A stretch of DNA of 64,000 nucleotides. Source: Flavobacterium gillisiae. Lineage in GTDB: Bacteria; Bacteroidota; Bacteroidia; Flavobacteriales; Flavobacteriaceae. A model generated the notes under the pieces. That model did not search any database, was not told the DNA's origin, and saw only the letters and a program-made list of their open reading frames with translations. Below, one piece after another: positions 1 to 8,418 of this stretch (positions are counted from its first letter, which is position 1; every line of letters begins with the position of its first letter). The translations under genes were made by a program, and so were the position numbers. Location: positions 62,001-126,000 of the forward strand of contig NZ_FNRD01000003.1 of NCBI RefSeq assembly GCF_900107635.1. The letters are read 5' to 3'.

Positions 1-88
1 ATTTGAAGTCTTGATCGATTCCGATGATATTCTTGCGAAATTGTTGGAAATACTGTTCTAATTGGGTTGGATTCTCTTTGGTTGTCAT
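1..88 (-). CDS. PLP-dependent aminotransferase class V-fold enzyme (5' end only)
   Basis: Only the first 29 codons lie inside the window; the gene runs off the left edge. The protein begins MTTKENPTQLEQYFQQFRKN and continues NIIGIDQDFK. This resembles from memory the N-terminus of flavobacterial class V-fold PLP enzymes annotated as aminotransferase or cysteine desulfurase-like. The catalytic part is not visible, so the function rests on N-terminal resemblance alone. The start is the ATG at 86-88, behind a recognisable promoter at 108-138. Confidence 0.45.
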   Translation of the reverse strand, partial: MTTKENPTQLEQYFQQFRKNIIGIDQDFK

Positions 89-107
89 TCTAATCATTAT
101 TTGGTTG

Positions 108-138
108 TAAAGATAATTGAATTTTAGGGAATCTGCAA
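108..138 (-). promoter_or_regulatory. Bacteroidetes-type promoter of the PLP-enzyme gene
   Basis: On the minus strand a TTG (-33) at 138-136 is followed after 20 nt by TATCTTTA at 115-108, one base off the Bacteroidetes -7 consensus TAnnTTTG. The expected transcript start near 102 gives a leader of about 14 nt before the ATG at 88. Confidence 0.5.
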
Positions 139-151
139 TTGAGATCGACTG

Positions 152-167
152 TCATTCGTACGAATGA
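152..167. promoter_or_regulatory. 16-bp perfect palindrome, possible operator
   Basis: TCATTCGTACGAATGA is a perfect palindrome centred about 57 bp upstream of the predicted transcript start of the PLP-enzyme gene. The position suits a dimeric activator. No regulator gene lies next to it here. Confidence 0.4.
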
Positions 168-214
168 AATTTAGAAAAAACTGTTTCTAAATAATCACTT
201 ATTCGAAACAAACA

Positions 215-247
215 AAACCCTTTCAAAGTACTACTCTGAAAGGGTTT
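215..247 (-). terminator. Intrinsic terminator after the PorT-like barrel gene
   Basis: An 11-bp perfect stem (AAACCCTTTCA, 215-225, with TGAAAGGGTTT, 237-247) and an 11-nt loop follow the stop of the minus-strand gene at 272. The stem ends in a T tract on the minus strand. The same stem sequence recurs at 7771 and 8420. Confidence 0.75.
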
Positions 248-271
248 ATCTAAATATTAAAATGTCATGAC

Positions 272-850
272 TTACAAATCAAATCCCACTGAAAATTGCC
301 AAACTCGGTTTTGTGCTTTTCCTTCATCATACAAATCTCCAAGACCTAAGTGGTAACGCACTCCTAAACTGATTCCGGAATTAGTTTTAAAACCTCCTCC
401 AAAATTCATTCCCCAGTCAAAGTTATTAGGATCATATTCTTGAGAACTACTAAACAATCCATCGTATTCTTCCTTATGAGAAATAGCTAATCCTATTTGT
501 GGTCCTGCCTCTAGGAAGAAGTTTTTAGACGGATAAGCTTTTAACATTATCGGTAAATTGATATAATTCAGTTTTTGAGTAAATGTTCCATTCGCATCTT
601 TAATTTCATACCCTTGTTGAGAATACAACAATTCGGGTTGGATAGAAAAGCTTTCGCTGATAAAGGACTCTCCATAAACCCCGATGTGAAACCCATGGCG
701 TTGTCCAGTTTCTCCATCACCGTCAAAACTTACGGCAGCTAAATTATACCCTCCTTTTATTCCTGCATTTGACTGGTGCGTCGCTGTATCCTGTGCGTTT
801 GATGTAGCGATACCTACTAATAAAGCTAGTGTACTATATATCGTTTTCAT
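272..850 (-). CDS. PorT-family outer-membrane beta-barrel protein
   Basis: 192 residues with a signal peptide (1-20, ending SNAQ). The mature part alternates hydrophobic and polar residues, with glycine- and aromatic-rich strands typical of the small 'outer membrane protein beta-barrel' (porin family, PorT-like) domain: GIKGGYNLAA near 30, SIQPELLYSQQGYEI near 68, a C-terminal strand ending in a hydrophobic residue (VGFDL). It probably sits in the outer membrane as an 8-strand barrel; its cargo or role is unknown. It lies 23 bp downstream of the metalloprotease gene on the same strand and may be cotranscribed. A paralogue of the same fold is at 48588-49220. Confidence 0.8.
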   Translation of the reverse strand: MKTIYSTLALLVGIATSNAQDTATHQSNAGIKGGYNLAAVSFDGDGETGQRHGFHIGVYGESFISESFSIQPELLYSQQGYEIKDANGTFTQKLNYINLPIMLKAYPSKNFFLEAGPQIGLAISHKEEYDGLFSSSQEYDPNNFDWGMNFGGGFKTNSGISLGVRYHLGLGDLYDEGKAQNRVWQFSVGFDL

Positions 851-873
851 AATTTTTTATTTATATTATTCTT

Positions 874-1650
874 TTATTTCCCTCCGTTTGCTTTAAGATC
901 TGCTAAACATTGGGCGTCTAGTTTCGGGGCTGAACCTCCTGAAACCATATTGGCAACTCCACTTCCTGATTCTGCAGACCAATACATTAAACAACTTTCT
1001 ACATTACAATGTTTTTCGTGTGCAGTATCTTCATGGTTGCTTTGCAAAGGTGTTCCTAGATTAGTAAGTCCAAGGATATGACCAAACTCATGAGTTATTA
1101 TTGTTGTTTCAAATAAAGCTCTATTAGGTTCAAAAGGACTATCGCTTAAACTCTGAATCGTCTTCTCATAAATTACAAAGGACGTATTTCTATAAGCCGT
1201 TCCTAAAACATAGCTGTTTCCTGAGTCAGAAGCAGAAGCTCCATCTATAAAAAGAGCCCAAACCGCGATCTGATCTGCCGTGTTGTACTTCGTTCTATTG
1301 GCATCTTCGATAGCGACAATTTCTTGATTTGTAAAAGTGGCTTTCCCCGGTGACGCAATTGCTCTCTTTACAACTGTTATTCCCCCTGACTTATTAGTTC
1401 TGGCATTCAAAAAAGAAGTGAAATTACTAATTGCTGTCGCTGATGGTTCGTATCCTTGGACATAAACCAATTCGATTACCATGCTTTTATAAGTATCCCC
1501 AGATAATAAATCATGGGATGAACTTCCTGTTGCTTTTTTATTATTACTGATTGAGAATCCTTCTACAGAAGTAGTAGACGAACTATCTTCTTTTGAACAA
1601 GAAACTAATAAGGCAAAGGCCATCGTTACTAATGCAATTCTTTTTTTCAT
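874..1650 (-). CDS. Lipoprotein zinc metalloprotease (archaemetzincin-like motif)
   Basis: 258 residues. The signal peptide ends in a lipobox (LLVSC, Cys18), followed by SKED, acidic residues resembling the Bacteroidetes lipoprotein export signal, so surface exposure is plausible. The zinc site is HEFGHILGLTN near residue 189. It is followed by CNVESCLM, which fits the C-x4-C-x-M stretch of archaemetzincins and supplies the Met-turn. The last conserved cysteine pair of archaemetzincins is reduced to one Cys (DAQCLADL). Similar flavobacterial proteins are, from memory, named 'membrane metalloprotease'. The substrate is unknown. The gene starts downstream of a terminator that closes the neighbouring lipoprotein gene. 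Confidence 0.75.
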   Translation of the reverse strand: MKKRIALVTMAFALLVSCSKEDSSSTTSVEGFSISNNKKATGSSSHDLLSGDTYKSMVIELVYVQGYEPSATAISNFTSFLNARTNKSGGITVVKRAIASPGKATFTNQEIVAIEDANRTKYNTADQIAVWALFIDGASASDSGNSYVLGTAYRNTSFVIYEKTIQSLSDSPFEPNRALFETTIITHEFGHILGLTNLGTPLQSNHEDTAHEKHCNVESCLMYWSAESGSGVANMVSGGSAPKLDAQCLADLKANGGK

Positions 1651-1683
1651 TTTATTCTTTTTTTATGAATCCTTTTTTTTTAA

Positions 1684-1713
1684 AAAACAGCAACCATTTC
1701 CGGTTGCTGTTTT
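1684..1713 (-). terminator. Intrinsic terminator after the lipoprotein gene at 1749
   Basis: A perfect 12-bp stem (AAAACAGCAACC, 1684-1695, with GGTTGCTGTTTT, 1702-1713) and a 6-nt loop lie 35 bp past the stop of the minus-strand gene, followed by a T-rich tract on that strand. Confidence 0.8.
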
Positions 1714-1748
1714 AAACTAATCCAATATTTTTAAGCTAATCGCTTTAA

Positions 1749-2792
1749 TTATATTTGCGTCAACACTAAGGTTACGGCAGCATTTGTTTTACTTTGTAGC
1801 GTTATTGTCGATGTAGTGACACTTGCTACTTTCCATGTATTATTCAATAAGCTAAAAGAAGTACTTCCTGTGAAATTCAATTTCAGAAAAACATCTAACT
1901 CTGAACTTACTGCATAAGTCCCTGTAGCAGTAGTTGTTAAAGCAGTGACCGCTTTCACTTTCCAATCGTTCGCAAAGTCTACCGTAGTATCTTTATAATT
2001 GTTTGCTGAATCTACACCAGCAGTAATAAACGATTGTACTTTAAACGTACCGTTAACTAAAATCGCTTCTAGTTTTTTCGAATTCTGCTCTGCTTGCGTT
2101 ATCGTTGCTTTCGTTGTAACAGAAGCATTAATATTTGATTGCAATTCAGCATCGCTATTAACTGTTGATTGTGTATCATCAATAAGTTTAACCGTTATTG
2201 GGTATTTAACTGCAAACAATTCAGTACTGCTTACATTACTCATATACGTAAACAATTGTTGTTCGGATGTGATAACAACACTTCCCGTTTGTTGTAAACT
2301 CACATTATAAGTTAAAATTGTAATAGGAAAGTTAATATTTAAAGAATTAATTGCACCTTGACCTGAACTTTCGGCTGAACTACATGCATTCAAAATTGCA
2401 TTGTATTCTGTTTGGTTGTTCACTGTAACCTCTGTATAGTTACTTGTTTTAACACGCAATGGAAATTGTAATACCACTGAATCCTGATCATTATTAAACT
2501 GACCTAAAATAGAAATCACTTGTTGGTAATCCAGTTGGCTAAAAAGAGAAATCTGAATCCCATTTACTTTTGCCGTAGCGGGCAATATAATAGAAGAACA
2601 AGAAGCTCCATCTATAAAATCATCAAATGAACCATCATACATAGAAGTACGTTTCAGGTTGCTTGCAGTTGTTGAATTAGCAGCATTTGTATTTGGATTC
2701 TCTCCTTGTACTTCATCTACTTCACTTTGGCATGATGTTAAACCAAATATAGCCATCAATGCAATTCCAGTAATACTTTTTAATCTTTTCAT
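1749..2792 (-). CDS. Surface lipoprotein of unknown function, predicted ECF-sigma target
   Basis: 347 residues. The signal peptide has lipobox GLTSC (Cys21) followed by QSEVDEVQGE, acidic and consistent with export to the cell surface. A low-complexity Asn/Thr/Ser linker (about 31-45) precedes a beta-rich region with three cysteines. I recognise no domain. The gene is transcribed divergently from the sigma factor gene. Its upstream region carries a copy of the bipartite motif also found before fecR, so it is probably the effector gene of the sigma/FecR/TonB-receptor circuit. It could bind the ligand imported by the receptor; that is inference from position and regulation only. Confidence 0.65.
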   Translation of the reverse strand: MKRLKSITGIALMAIFGLTSCQSEVDEVQGENPNTNAANSTTASNLKRTSMYDGSFDDFIDGASCSSIILPATAKVNGIQISLFSQLDYQQVISILGQFNNDQDSVVLQFPLRVKTSNYTEVTVNNQTEYNAILNACSSAESSGQGAINSLNINFPITILTYNVSLQQTGSVVITSEQQLFTYMSNVSSTELFAVKYPITVKLIDDTQSTVNSDAELQSNINASVTTKATITQAEQNSKKLEAILVNGTFKVQSFITAGVDSANNYKDTTVDFANDWKVKAVTALTTTATGTYAVSSELDVFLKLNFTGSTSFSLLNNTWKVASVTTSTITLQSKTNAAVTLVLTQI

Positions 2793-2854
2793 AATTTACA
2801 AATTTAAGGTTTTTCTAATGTTATACAGCGATGATTGATTCGCCTTTCTGTTAG

Positions 2855-2883
2855 TAAGACAACCAACATTATTTTTACCCTAC
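2855..2883 (-). promoter_or_regulatory. ECF-type promoter of the lipoprotein gene
   Basis: Minus strand: GTAGGGTAAA (2883-2874), 10 nt, then GTTGTCTTA (2863-2855). An identical pair with identical spacing lies before fecR at 3571-3599. A GTCTTA -10 is typical of ECF sigma factors, and no TAnnTTTG box is present. The predicted leader is about 56 nt. Confidence 0.7.
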
Positions 2884-3040
2884 CCCCTTTTTTAATAAAA
2901 AAATAAAAAAATATATAAGCAGCTTTAAATCAATATTTTACAACCCTTAAAAAGACGAAAAAAAATTTCAGTTTAATCCTCATGTCCCGTTGTTTAAAAA
3001 ATAATTTACATTTACAACCCATACAACCAACCTACTATAA

Positions 3041-3556
3041 ATGAATAACGGAGATAAAAACCTTTGTGAGGAGCAACATTTTAGCGACTTTTATATAAAG
3101 AACGTACAATCAGCCACTAATTTCGCCTACTATAAATGTGGTGACAGTGATGCTGCGTTAGACCTTGTTCAAGATGCATTTGCCAAAATTTGGGAGAATT
3201 GCTCCCAGATTGATTTTAGCAAAGTCAAAACCTATTTGCTGACCACGGTAAATAATTTGTTTCTGAATACTATAAAACACAATAAGGTCGTTATGGCTTT
3301 CGCCAAAGAGACGCCTAATTTAGACACTACAAATCAAAGTCCAGAATATCTACTCGAAGAAGAAGAATTCAAAGTAAAACTGCAGAATGCAATTGCCTCT
3401 TTAAGTGAAGCACAGCGCGAAGTCTTTTTAATGAATCGCATTGACGGGAAAAAATACCGAGAAATAGCTGAATTACTGGATATTTCGCAGAAAGCAGTAG
3501 AGAAAAGAATGTCTGCAGCGCTTAAAATTTTGAAAGCACAAATAGAAAACATATAA
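3041..3556 (+). CDS. RNA polymerase ECF sigma factor (FecI-like)
   Basis: 171 residues with sigma-70 region 2 (about 20-85, including DAALDLVQDAFAKIWEN) and region 4 (about 110-165, with YREIAELLDISQKAVEKRM as the helix-turn-helix). This is the Bacteroidetes FecI-like ECF type that directs RNA polymerase to genes controlled by a FecR anti-sigma. fecR follows 61 bp downstream but has its own ECF-type promoter, so the sigma gene is probably expressed at a low basal level and its targets after induction. A weak TTG/TACATTTA pair at 2990-3014 has a spacer too short to call confidently as its promoter. Confidence 0.93.
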   Translation: MNNGDKNLCEEQHFSDFYIKNVQSATNFAYYKCGDSDAALDLVQDAFAKIWENCSQIDFSKVKTYLLTTVNNLFLNTIKHNKVVMAFAKETPNLDTTNQSPEYLLEEEEFKVKLQNAIASLSEAQREVFLMNRIDGKKYREIAELLDISQKAVEKRMSAALKILKAQIENI

Positions 3557-3570
3557 TTATTTGATTTATA

Positions 3571-3599
3571 GTAGGGTAAATCGAATTCAAGTTGTCTTA
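3571..3599 (+). promoter_or_regulatory. ECF-type promoter of the fecR-TonB receptor operon
   Basis: GTAGGGTAAA (3571-3580), 10 nt, then GTTGTCTTA (3591-3599). It matches the motif before the divergent lipoprotein gene base for base in both boxes. The predicted start near 3606 leaves a leader of only about 12 nt before the fecR ATG at 3618. It implies positive autoregulation of the anti-sigma and receptor. Confidence 0.72.
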
Positions 3600-3617
3600 T
3601 ACATATAGAGTTGAAAA

Positions 3618-4526
3618 ATGAAAAACGAAAACGAAATAATAAAATGGCTTAACGGCGAACTTTCAAGCAAAGAAATCGATGATTTAAAACAATCTGAAGG
3701 TTTTGAGACGCTTGAAAAAATAGCACATTATGCTTCACATCTAGAAACTCCAAAGGTAGATGCGCAAGCGGCTTTGGGGGCTTTCAAAACCAGATCCCTT
3801 TCGAAAAAAGAAACAAAAGTACGAACGCTAAATTTCAAAAGCTTCTTTAAGGTGGCGGCGGCATTAGTGGTACTATTTACTTCTTCCTATTTTCTGTTTT
3901 TTAACAACACCCAATCCTACGAAACTGGAATCGCTCAAACAAAAACATTCCGACTACCTGATAACTCCGAAGTGCTATTGAATGCCTCTTCAAAAATAAC
4001 ATTCAATGAAAAGAAATGGGAAAATAACCGCGATTTAACCCTTGATGGTGAAGCCTATTTTCAAGTGCAAAAAGGAGAAACCTTCAGCGTACAAACTACA
4101 GATGGTGTTGTAAAAGTATTGGGAACACATTTTAATGTAAAACAACGCAACAATTACTATGAAGTAACTTGCTACGAAGGATTAGTAAGTGTAACCTATA
4201 ACAATGAAACCGTTAAATTACCTCCTGGAAAAACATTTAGAGTTATCAATAAGCAAATTGAAGCCGTCGATGATTTAAATATTGAAAACCCATCTTGGAT
4301 GCAGCAGGAATCGAGTTTCTCACAGATTCCATTAAATCAAGTAATAGCAGAATTAGAGCGCCAGTACGATATTAAAATTAAAGTGGATGATGTTGATACT
4401 TCTAAGCTATTTACCGGAAGTTTTACTCATACCAACCAAAAAATTGCTCTGGAAGCAGTGACTATTCCTTTAAAATTAAGTTACAAAATTGAAGGCAAAA
4501 CTATCGTATTCTATAACTATGAATAA
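3618..4526 (+). CDS. FecR-family anti-sigma factor
   Basis: 302 residues. A short cytoplasmic N-terminus (1-70) is followed by one membrane helix (about 74-95, FFKVAAALVVLFTSSYFLFF), then a periplasmic FecR domain (about 100-200, with FRLPDNSEVLLNASSKI and GEAYFQV) and a C-terminal DUF4974-like domain (about 225-295). It holds the ECF sigma inactive until the periplasmic domain receives a signal from the receptor's STN domain. It overlaps the receptor gene by 8 bp, suggesting translational coupling. Domain order and length are typical of Bacteroidetes FecR. Confidence 0.93.
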   Translation: MKNENEIIKWLNGELSSKEIDDLKQSEGFETLEKIAHYASHLETPKVDAQAALGAFKTRSLSKKETKVRTLNFKSFFKVAAALVVLFTSSYFLFFNNTQSYETGIAQTKTFRLPDNSEVLLNASSKITFNEKKWENNRDLTLDGEAYFQVQKGETFSVQTTDGVVKVLGTHFNVKQRNNYYEVTCYEGLVSVTYNNETVKLPPGKTFRVINKQIEAVDDLNIENPSWMQQESSFSQIPLNQVIAELERQYDIKIKVDDVDTSKLFTGSFTHTNQKIALEAVTIPLKLSYKIEGKTIVFYNYE

Positions 4527-7044
4527 ATGGATCCTTTATTTATTGTTGTGCATAAGCACAATTGGTCAGGCACAAACAGCAACCAATACAACCGCCTTAA
4601 CAGCGATTATAGGTACTATTGAGCAGCAATTCAATGTAAAATTCTCCTATGCGGTTGAAGATGTGGCCTCTATAGCTATAGAAAAACCAGCTATAGAACT
4701 AACCCTTGAGCAAACTATAGCGTACCTCAACTCAAAAGTACTTTTGAACTTTAAAGCGCTAGACAATCGATATGTAACAGTTTCTGTATTAAACAAAACA
4801 TTCCCAGTATGCGGCATCGTGAGCGATCTGGATTCACAGACTTCTTTACCGGGAGCATCTGTACGTATTGATAACAGCTCAAATGGAACCATTACAGCAA
4901 AAAACGGTGCTTTTACTTTGGACAATGTAGCACTTGACGCCAAAATTACCATTTCGTACATTGGCTACGAATCCAGACAGTTTACTGCGAACGAATTGTT
5001 TTCGGCTGAAAATAATTGCAGAAAAATAGTACTGAAACCTTCCAAGGAAGAACTCAATCAAGTGTTGATAAATGTTTACCTAACACCTGGATTACAGAAA
5101 TATATAGACGGAAGCACGGTTTTAAACACTAAAAAGTTTGGTATTCTTCCCGGACTGGTAGATCCTGATGTATTACAGTCGATACAAGCTTTGCCAGGAG
5201 TGGAAAGCACGAATGAAAGTATTGCTAATATCAATGTACGTGGCGGAACTAATGATCAGAATTTAATGCTTTGGGACAATATAAAAATGTACCATTCTGG
5301 GCACTTTTTCGGTTTGATTTCGGCTTACAATCCTAATGTAACTAATAAAGTCACGGTAAGTAAAAACGGAACCAGCGCTGCTTATAGTGACGGGGTTTCG
5401 AGTACCATCAACATGAGTACAAACGATCACATAGGAACTACAATTTCAGGTGGCGCCGGTGTCAATCTAATTAGCGCCGATGCCTTTGTAGAAATTCCTC
5501 TGGCGAAAAATCTCGAGTTGGATATCTCCGCTCGTCGTTCTGTAACTGATTTAATTAATACCCCCACTTTTACTAACTATTACCAGAGAAGTTTTCAAGA
5601 CACAGAAATTAATGCAGACACTGCAGATAAAAATACCACTTCTGATTTTTATTTTTATGATTTCACTGCTAAATTACTATTTGACTTAAACGACAAGCAT
5701 AGCTTTAGAGCCAATATAATCGGAATCAATAATGCCTTGAATTATGCTGAATATTCTAATGCCGATCAAAGTGAATCAAAGGTCAGTCAGCTTTCGCAAA
5801 AGAACATTGGATACGGAGGAAGTTGGAAAGGGCAATGGACGGATGTCTTTAGTACAGAACTAGTCACTTACTTTTCCAGATACAATATTGACGCTACCGA
5901 TTATCGCGTACCAACAGACCAGCTTTTGACCGAAGCTAATGAAGTACTTGAGACCGGAACCAAGCTGAATGCATATTATAAAGCAAACTCTAGTCTTAGT
6001 TTATTATTAGGGTATCAGGTGAACGAAACCGGAATGCTCAACCAAACTACCGTGAGTGCTCCCTCCTATTCTAGCACTAAAAAAGACGTATTACTCAATC
6101 ATGCCGTCTTTGCGGAAGCAGAGTACAATAAAAACAACACCTATTTAAGACTGGGAGCACGTTTAAATTATTTTAAAAAATTTGACAAATTACTAGTAGA
6201 GCCTCGTATCAATATACGCCAACAAGTATCGAAGCAGTTTGCTCTAAAATTAGAAGGCGAATTTAAAAATCAGACCGCAACTCAAATCATCGATTTTGAA
6301 GACGATTTTCTAGGTGTTGAAAAAAGACGCTGGGTATTGGTCAACAACGAAGACATTCCTATCGCAACAAGCAAGCAGAGTTCTTTTGGAATAGAATTCA
6401 AACAAAACAAATTGAATATTGAGTTGACAGGATTTTACAAAATAGTAGATGGTATTACAGCTTCTAATCAAGGATTTTATAATAACTTTCAATATAAAAA
6501 TGCGCACGGCAGTTACACGGCAAAAGGAGTGGAATTTTTAGCCAATAAAACGGCGAGGCGATACAGTACCTGGATTAGTTATACCTATAGCACGAACGAC
6601 TATGAGTTTGATTCCTTTACTCCTTCAACCTTTCCTAATAATGTTGATATTAGGCATTCTGCTTCGCTTGGATTTAATTATGATATTCTGGACAATCTGA
6701 AAATTTCAGTGGGAGGAATTTGGAGAAATGGACAACCGTATACGCGCCCGGTTGAAGGCAACGAAACTGTACAAAACGGCAACAATACCTTGGTCAATTA
6801 TGATGCACCTAACAGCGAGAATCTAGATGACTTTATGCGATTAGATGCTTCTTTCAGTTACAACTTCAATTTCAGTCCTGCAATAAAAGCAACCCTTCGC
6901 GGCGGGATAATCAATATTACTAATGAAGACAATGTCATAAATCGCTATTACAAAGTAGATCCGAACGACAACAGTAATACTATTGCCGTAAACAATAAAT
7001 CACTGGGTATGACTCCTAATGTAAGCTTTAGAGTAAATTTTTAG
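4519..7044 (+). CDS. TonB-dependent receptor with STN signalling domain
   Basis: 841 residues from the ATG at 4519; an upstream in-frame ATG at 4489 would prefix ten residues to a complete signal peptide (MNKWILYLLLCISTIGQAQ), so 4519 is preferred. Order: signal peptide, STN domain (about 25-90, the part that contacts FecR in FecA-type receptors), carboxypeptidase-regulatory-like domain (about 95-175), plug (about 205-300, with INVRGGTNDQNLMLWDNIKM), then a 22-strand-type barrel ending NVSFRVNF. The STN domain plus linked sigma and FecR genes define a cell-surface signalling receptor. There is no SusD-like partner gene, so polysaccharide uptake is not indicated; the ligand is unknown. Confidence 0.92.
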   Translation: MNKWILYLLLCISTIGQAQTATNTTALTAIIGTIEQQFNVKFSYAVEDVASIAIEKPAIELTLEQTIAYLNSKVLLNFKALDNRYVTVSVLNKTFPVCGIVSDLDSQTSLPGASVRIDNSSNGTITAKNGAFTLDNVALDAKITISYIGYESRQFTANELFSAENNCRKIVLKPSKEELNQVLINVYLTPGLQKYIDGSTVLNTKKFGILPGLVDPDVLQSIQALPGVESTNESIANINVRGGTNDQNLMLWDNIKMYHSGHFFGLISAYNPNVTNKVTVSKNGTSAAYSDGVSSTINMSTNDHIGTTISGGAGVNLISADAFVEIPLAKNLELDISARRSVTDLINTPTFTNYYQRSFQDTEINADTADKNTTSDFYFYDFTAKLLFDLNDKHSFRANIIGINNALNYAEYSNADQSESKVSQLSQKNIGYGGSWKGQWTDVFSTELVTYFSRYNIDATDYRVPTDQLLTEANEVLETGTKLNAYYKANSSLSLLLGYQVNETGMLNQTTVSAPSYSSTKKDVLLNHAVFAEAEYNKNNTYLRLGARLNYFKKFDKLLVEPRINIRQQVSKQFALKLEGEFKNQTATQIIDFEDDFLGVEKRRWVLVNNEDIPIATSKQSSFGIEFKQNKLNIELTGFYKIVDGITASNQGFYNNFQYKNAHGSYTAKGVEFLANKTARRYSTWISYTYSTNDYEFDSFTPSTFPNNVDIRHSASLGFNYDILDNLKISVGGIWRNGQPYTRPVEGNETVQNGNNTLVNYDAPNSENLDDFMRLDASFSYNFNFSPAIKATLRGGIINITNEDNVINRYYKVDPNDNSNTIAVNNKSLGMTPNVSFRVNF

Positions 7045-7407
7045 ACTCAGATAAATCATCACCAATTTATAATTAGTCCCCATTTCAAATATAATTTGGG
7101 AGCGGATTTGCTATTGTTGCCGTTTTAATTGGTCAATTAAATACAATTACTCTATTTCAAAAAGTCTATTGTACTACTTACTCATTCAAATTAACAGCTC
7201 TCGTTTACACTTATACTATATAATTAAGTATCAAATTTAAATTATAAAAACCATAACCATATATTATATTAACTTTATTTTCAGATAGTTATAATTTTTA
7301 ATTCATAATTTTATCTATATAATTATTTCTGTGTGGAGACCAGAACCCACTTTAAAAACGGGGCGCATTCGAAAAGCCAAACGAGTAGAGGAATAATAAA
7401 CTACAAA
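7045..7407. other. Gene-free AT-rich interval
   Basis: 363 bp between the receptor stop and the next gene. It is strongly AT-rich. A short inverted repeat CAAAT-ATA-ATTTG occurs within 7080-7100. I see no gene, and no promoter that I can call with confidence. Confidence 0.5.
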
Positions 7408-7713
7408 ATGGAAAACAAGAAAAGAGTTATGGTAGAATTTGACTTTCCTGGAATGTCAGTAAAGGAATACGATCAAATATGGCAGGATCTTCGCAAAGCA
7501 GGATATGAACATCCAAAAGGATTAATTCACCATGCAGGAGCTCCGACAGACAAAGGAGTAAAAATAGTTGATGTTTGGGAAAGTGCTGACAAGTTTAATG
7601 AATTTGGATCTGCATTAATGCCAGTTCTTCAAAAACATGGGGTAAAAGAACCTAAGCCATCTATTTTCCCGTTGCACTATGAGTATAATGAAAATAAGAA
7701 ACCTATTATGTAA
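7408..7713 (+). CDS. Small dimeric alpha/beta-barrel-like protein of unknown function
   Basis: 101 residues from the ATG at 7408 (MENKKRVMVEFDFPGM). A GTG at 7333 would add 25 hydrophilic residues that do not look conserved, so the ATG is preferred. The pattern VEFDFPGMSVKEYDQI, GLIHHAGAPTDKGVKIVDVWES and a final VFP-like stretch (SIFPLHYEY) resembles a widespread family of small ferredoxin-like-fold proteins (antibiotic-biosynthesis-monooxygenase superfamily). No catalytic residues can be assigned. It is monocistronic, closed by a strong terminator. Confidence 0.6.
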   Translation: MENKKRVMVEFDFPGMSVKEYDQIWQDLRKAGYEHPKGLIHHAGAPTDKGVKIVDVWESADKFNEFGSALMPVLQKHGVKEPKPSIFPLHYEYNENKKPIM

Positions 7714-7770
7714 ATAGCATAAAATACCATTGGATGTATAACCACAACACAGCTCATCCATCTTTAATAC

Positions 7771-7804
7771 AAACCCCTTTCAAATTCAACTATGAAAGGG
7801 GTTT
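7771..7804 (+). terminator. Intrinsic terminator
   Basis: A perfect 12-bp stem (AAACCCCTTTCA, 7771-7782, with TGAAAGGGGTTT, 7793-7804) and a 10-nt loop follow the small dimeric-barrel gene. Confidence 0.8.
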
Positions 7805-7953
7805 ATTGTATTACTAAAAAGAGCCACTGCACTTTAATAAGTAAAAATTACATCCGCTTTAAAAAATAGAATATATTTGAGAAGCAAAAGATAATCAATG
7901 ACATAGCATAATTATACTGGATATTAACTTCAAACATATAAAAACAAAAAATC

Positions 7954-8352
7954 ATGAGTAAAAACACTGATTTGGGATTGTTAATCCTTCGTATTGCAGT
8001 TGGAGCATTAATGCTACTTCACGGAATTGCTAAATTAGGAGATGTCTCTTTTATAGAAGGCATGTTATCTGGAAAAGGACTACCGTCTATTCTTGCCTAT
8101 GGAGTTTATGTCACCGAAATTGTTGCCCCGTTACTAATCGTAGTTGGATACCGAACCCGATTAGCGGCTCTCGTATTTATTTTCGGTAACTTATTTGCTT
8201 TTTTCTTAGTACACACGGCAGAACTATTTTTATTAAACGATAATGGTGGTTGGCAATTAGAATTATTGGGCTTATATCTTTTTGGTGCACTGACACTGTT
8301 CTTTACTGGCGGCGGAAAAATGGCTGCATCTTCATCGAACAAATGGGATTAA
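7954..8352 (+). CDS. DoxX family membrane protein
   Basis: 132 residues with four membrane helices (about 8-25, 47-66, 72-92, 105-122). The start LGLLILRIAVGALMLLHGIAKL is the DoxX signature of a first helix with conserved Arg and HG(I/L)xK. DoxX proteins are small inner-membrane proteins linked to quinone and redox stress; the exact reaction is unclear. A TATATTTG box at 7872-7879 suggests its own promoter. It is convergent with glmM and shares a bidirectional terminator. Confidence 0.9.
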   Translation: MSKNTDLGLLILRIAVGALMLLHGIAKLGDVSFIEGMLSGKGLPSILAYGVYVTEIVAPLLIVVGYRTRLAALVFIFGNLFAFFLVHTAELFLLNDNGGWQLELLGLYLFGALTLFFTGGGKMAASSSNKWD

Positions 8353-8418
8353 ACTTTTGACAATACATATTAAGCTTAACTTTCAATTTGCACTTTTTAA
8401 ATACATGAACCAAAAAAC

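Noticed and set aside
7333..7407. GTG start extending the small protein at 7408 by 25 residues
   Set aside because: The extension is polar and unlike the family start; the ATG at 7408 gives the typical KRVMVEFDFPGM beginning.
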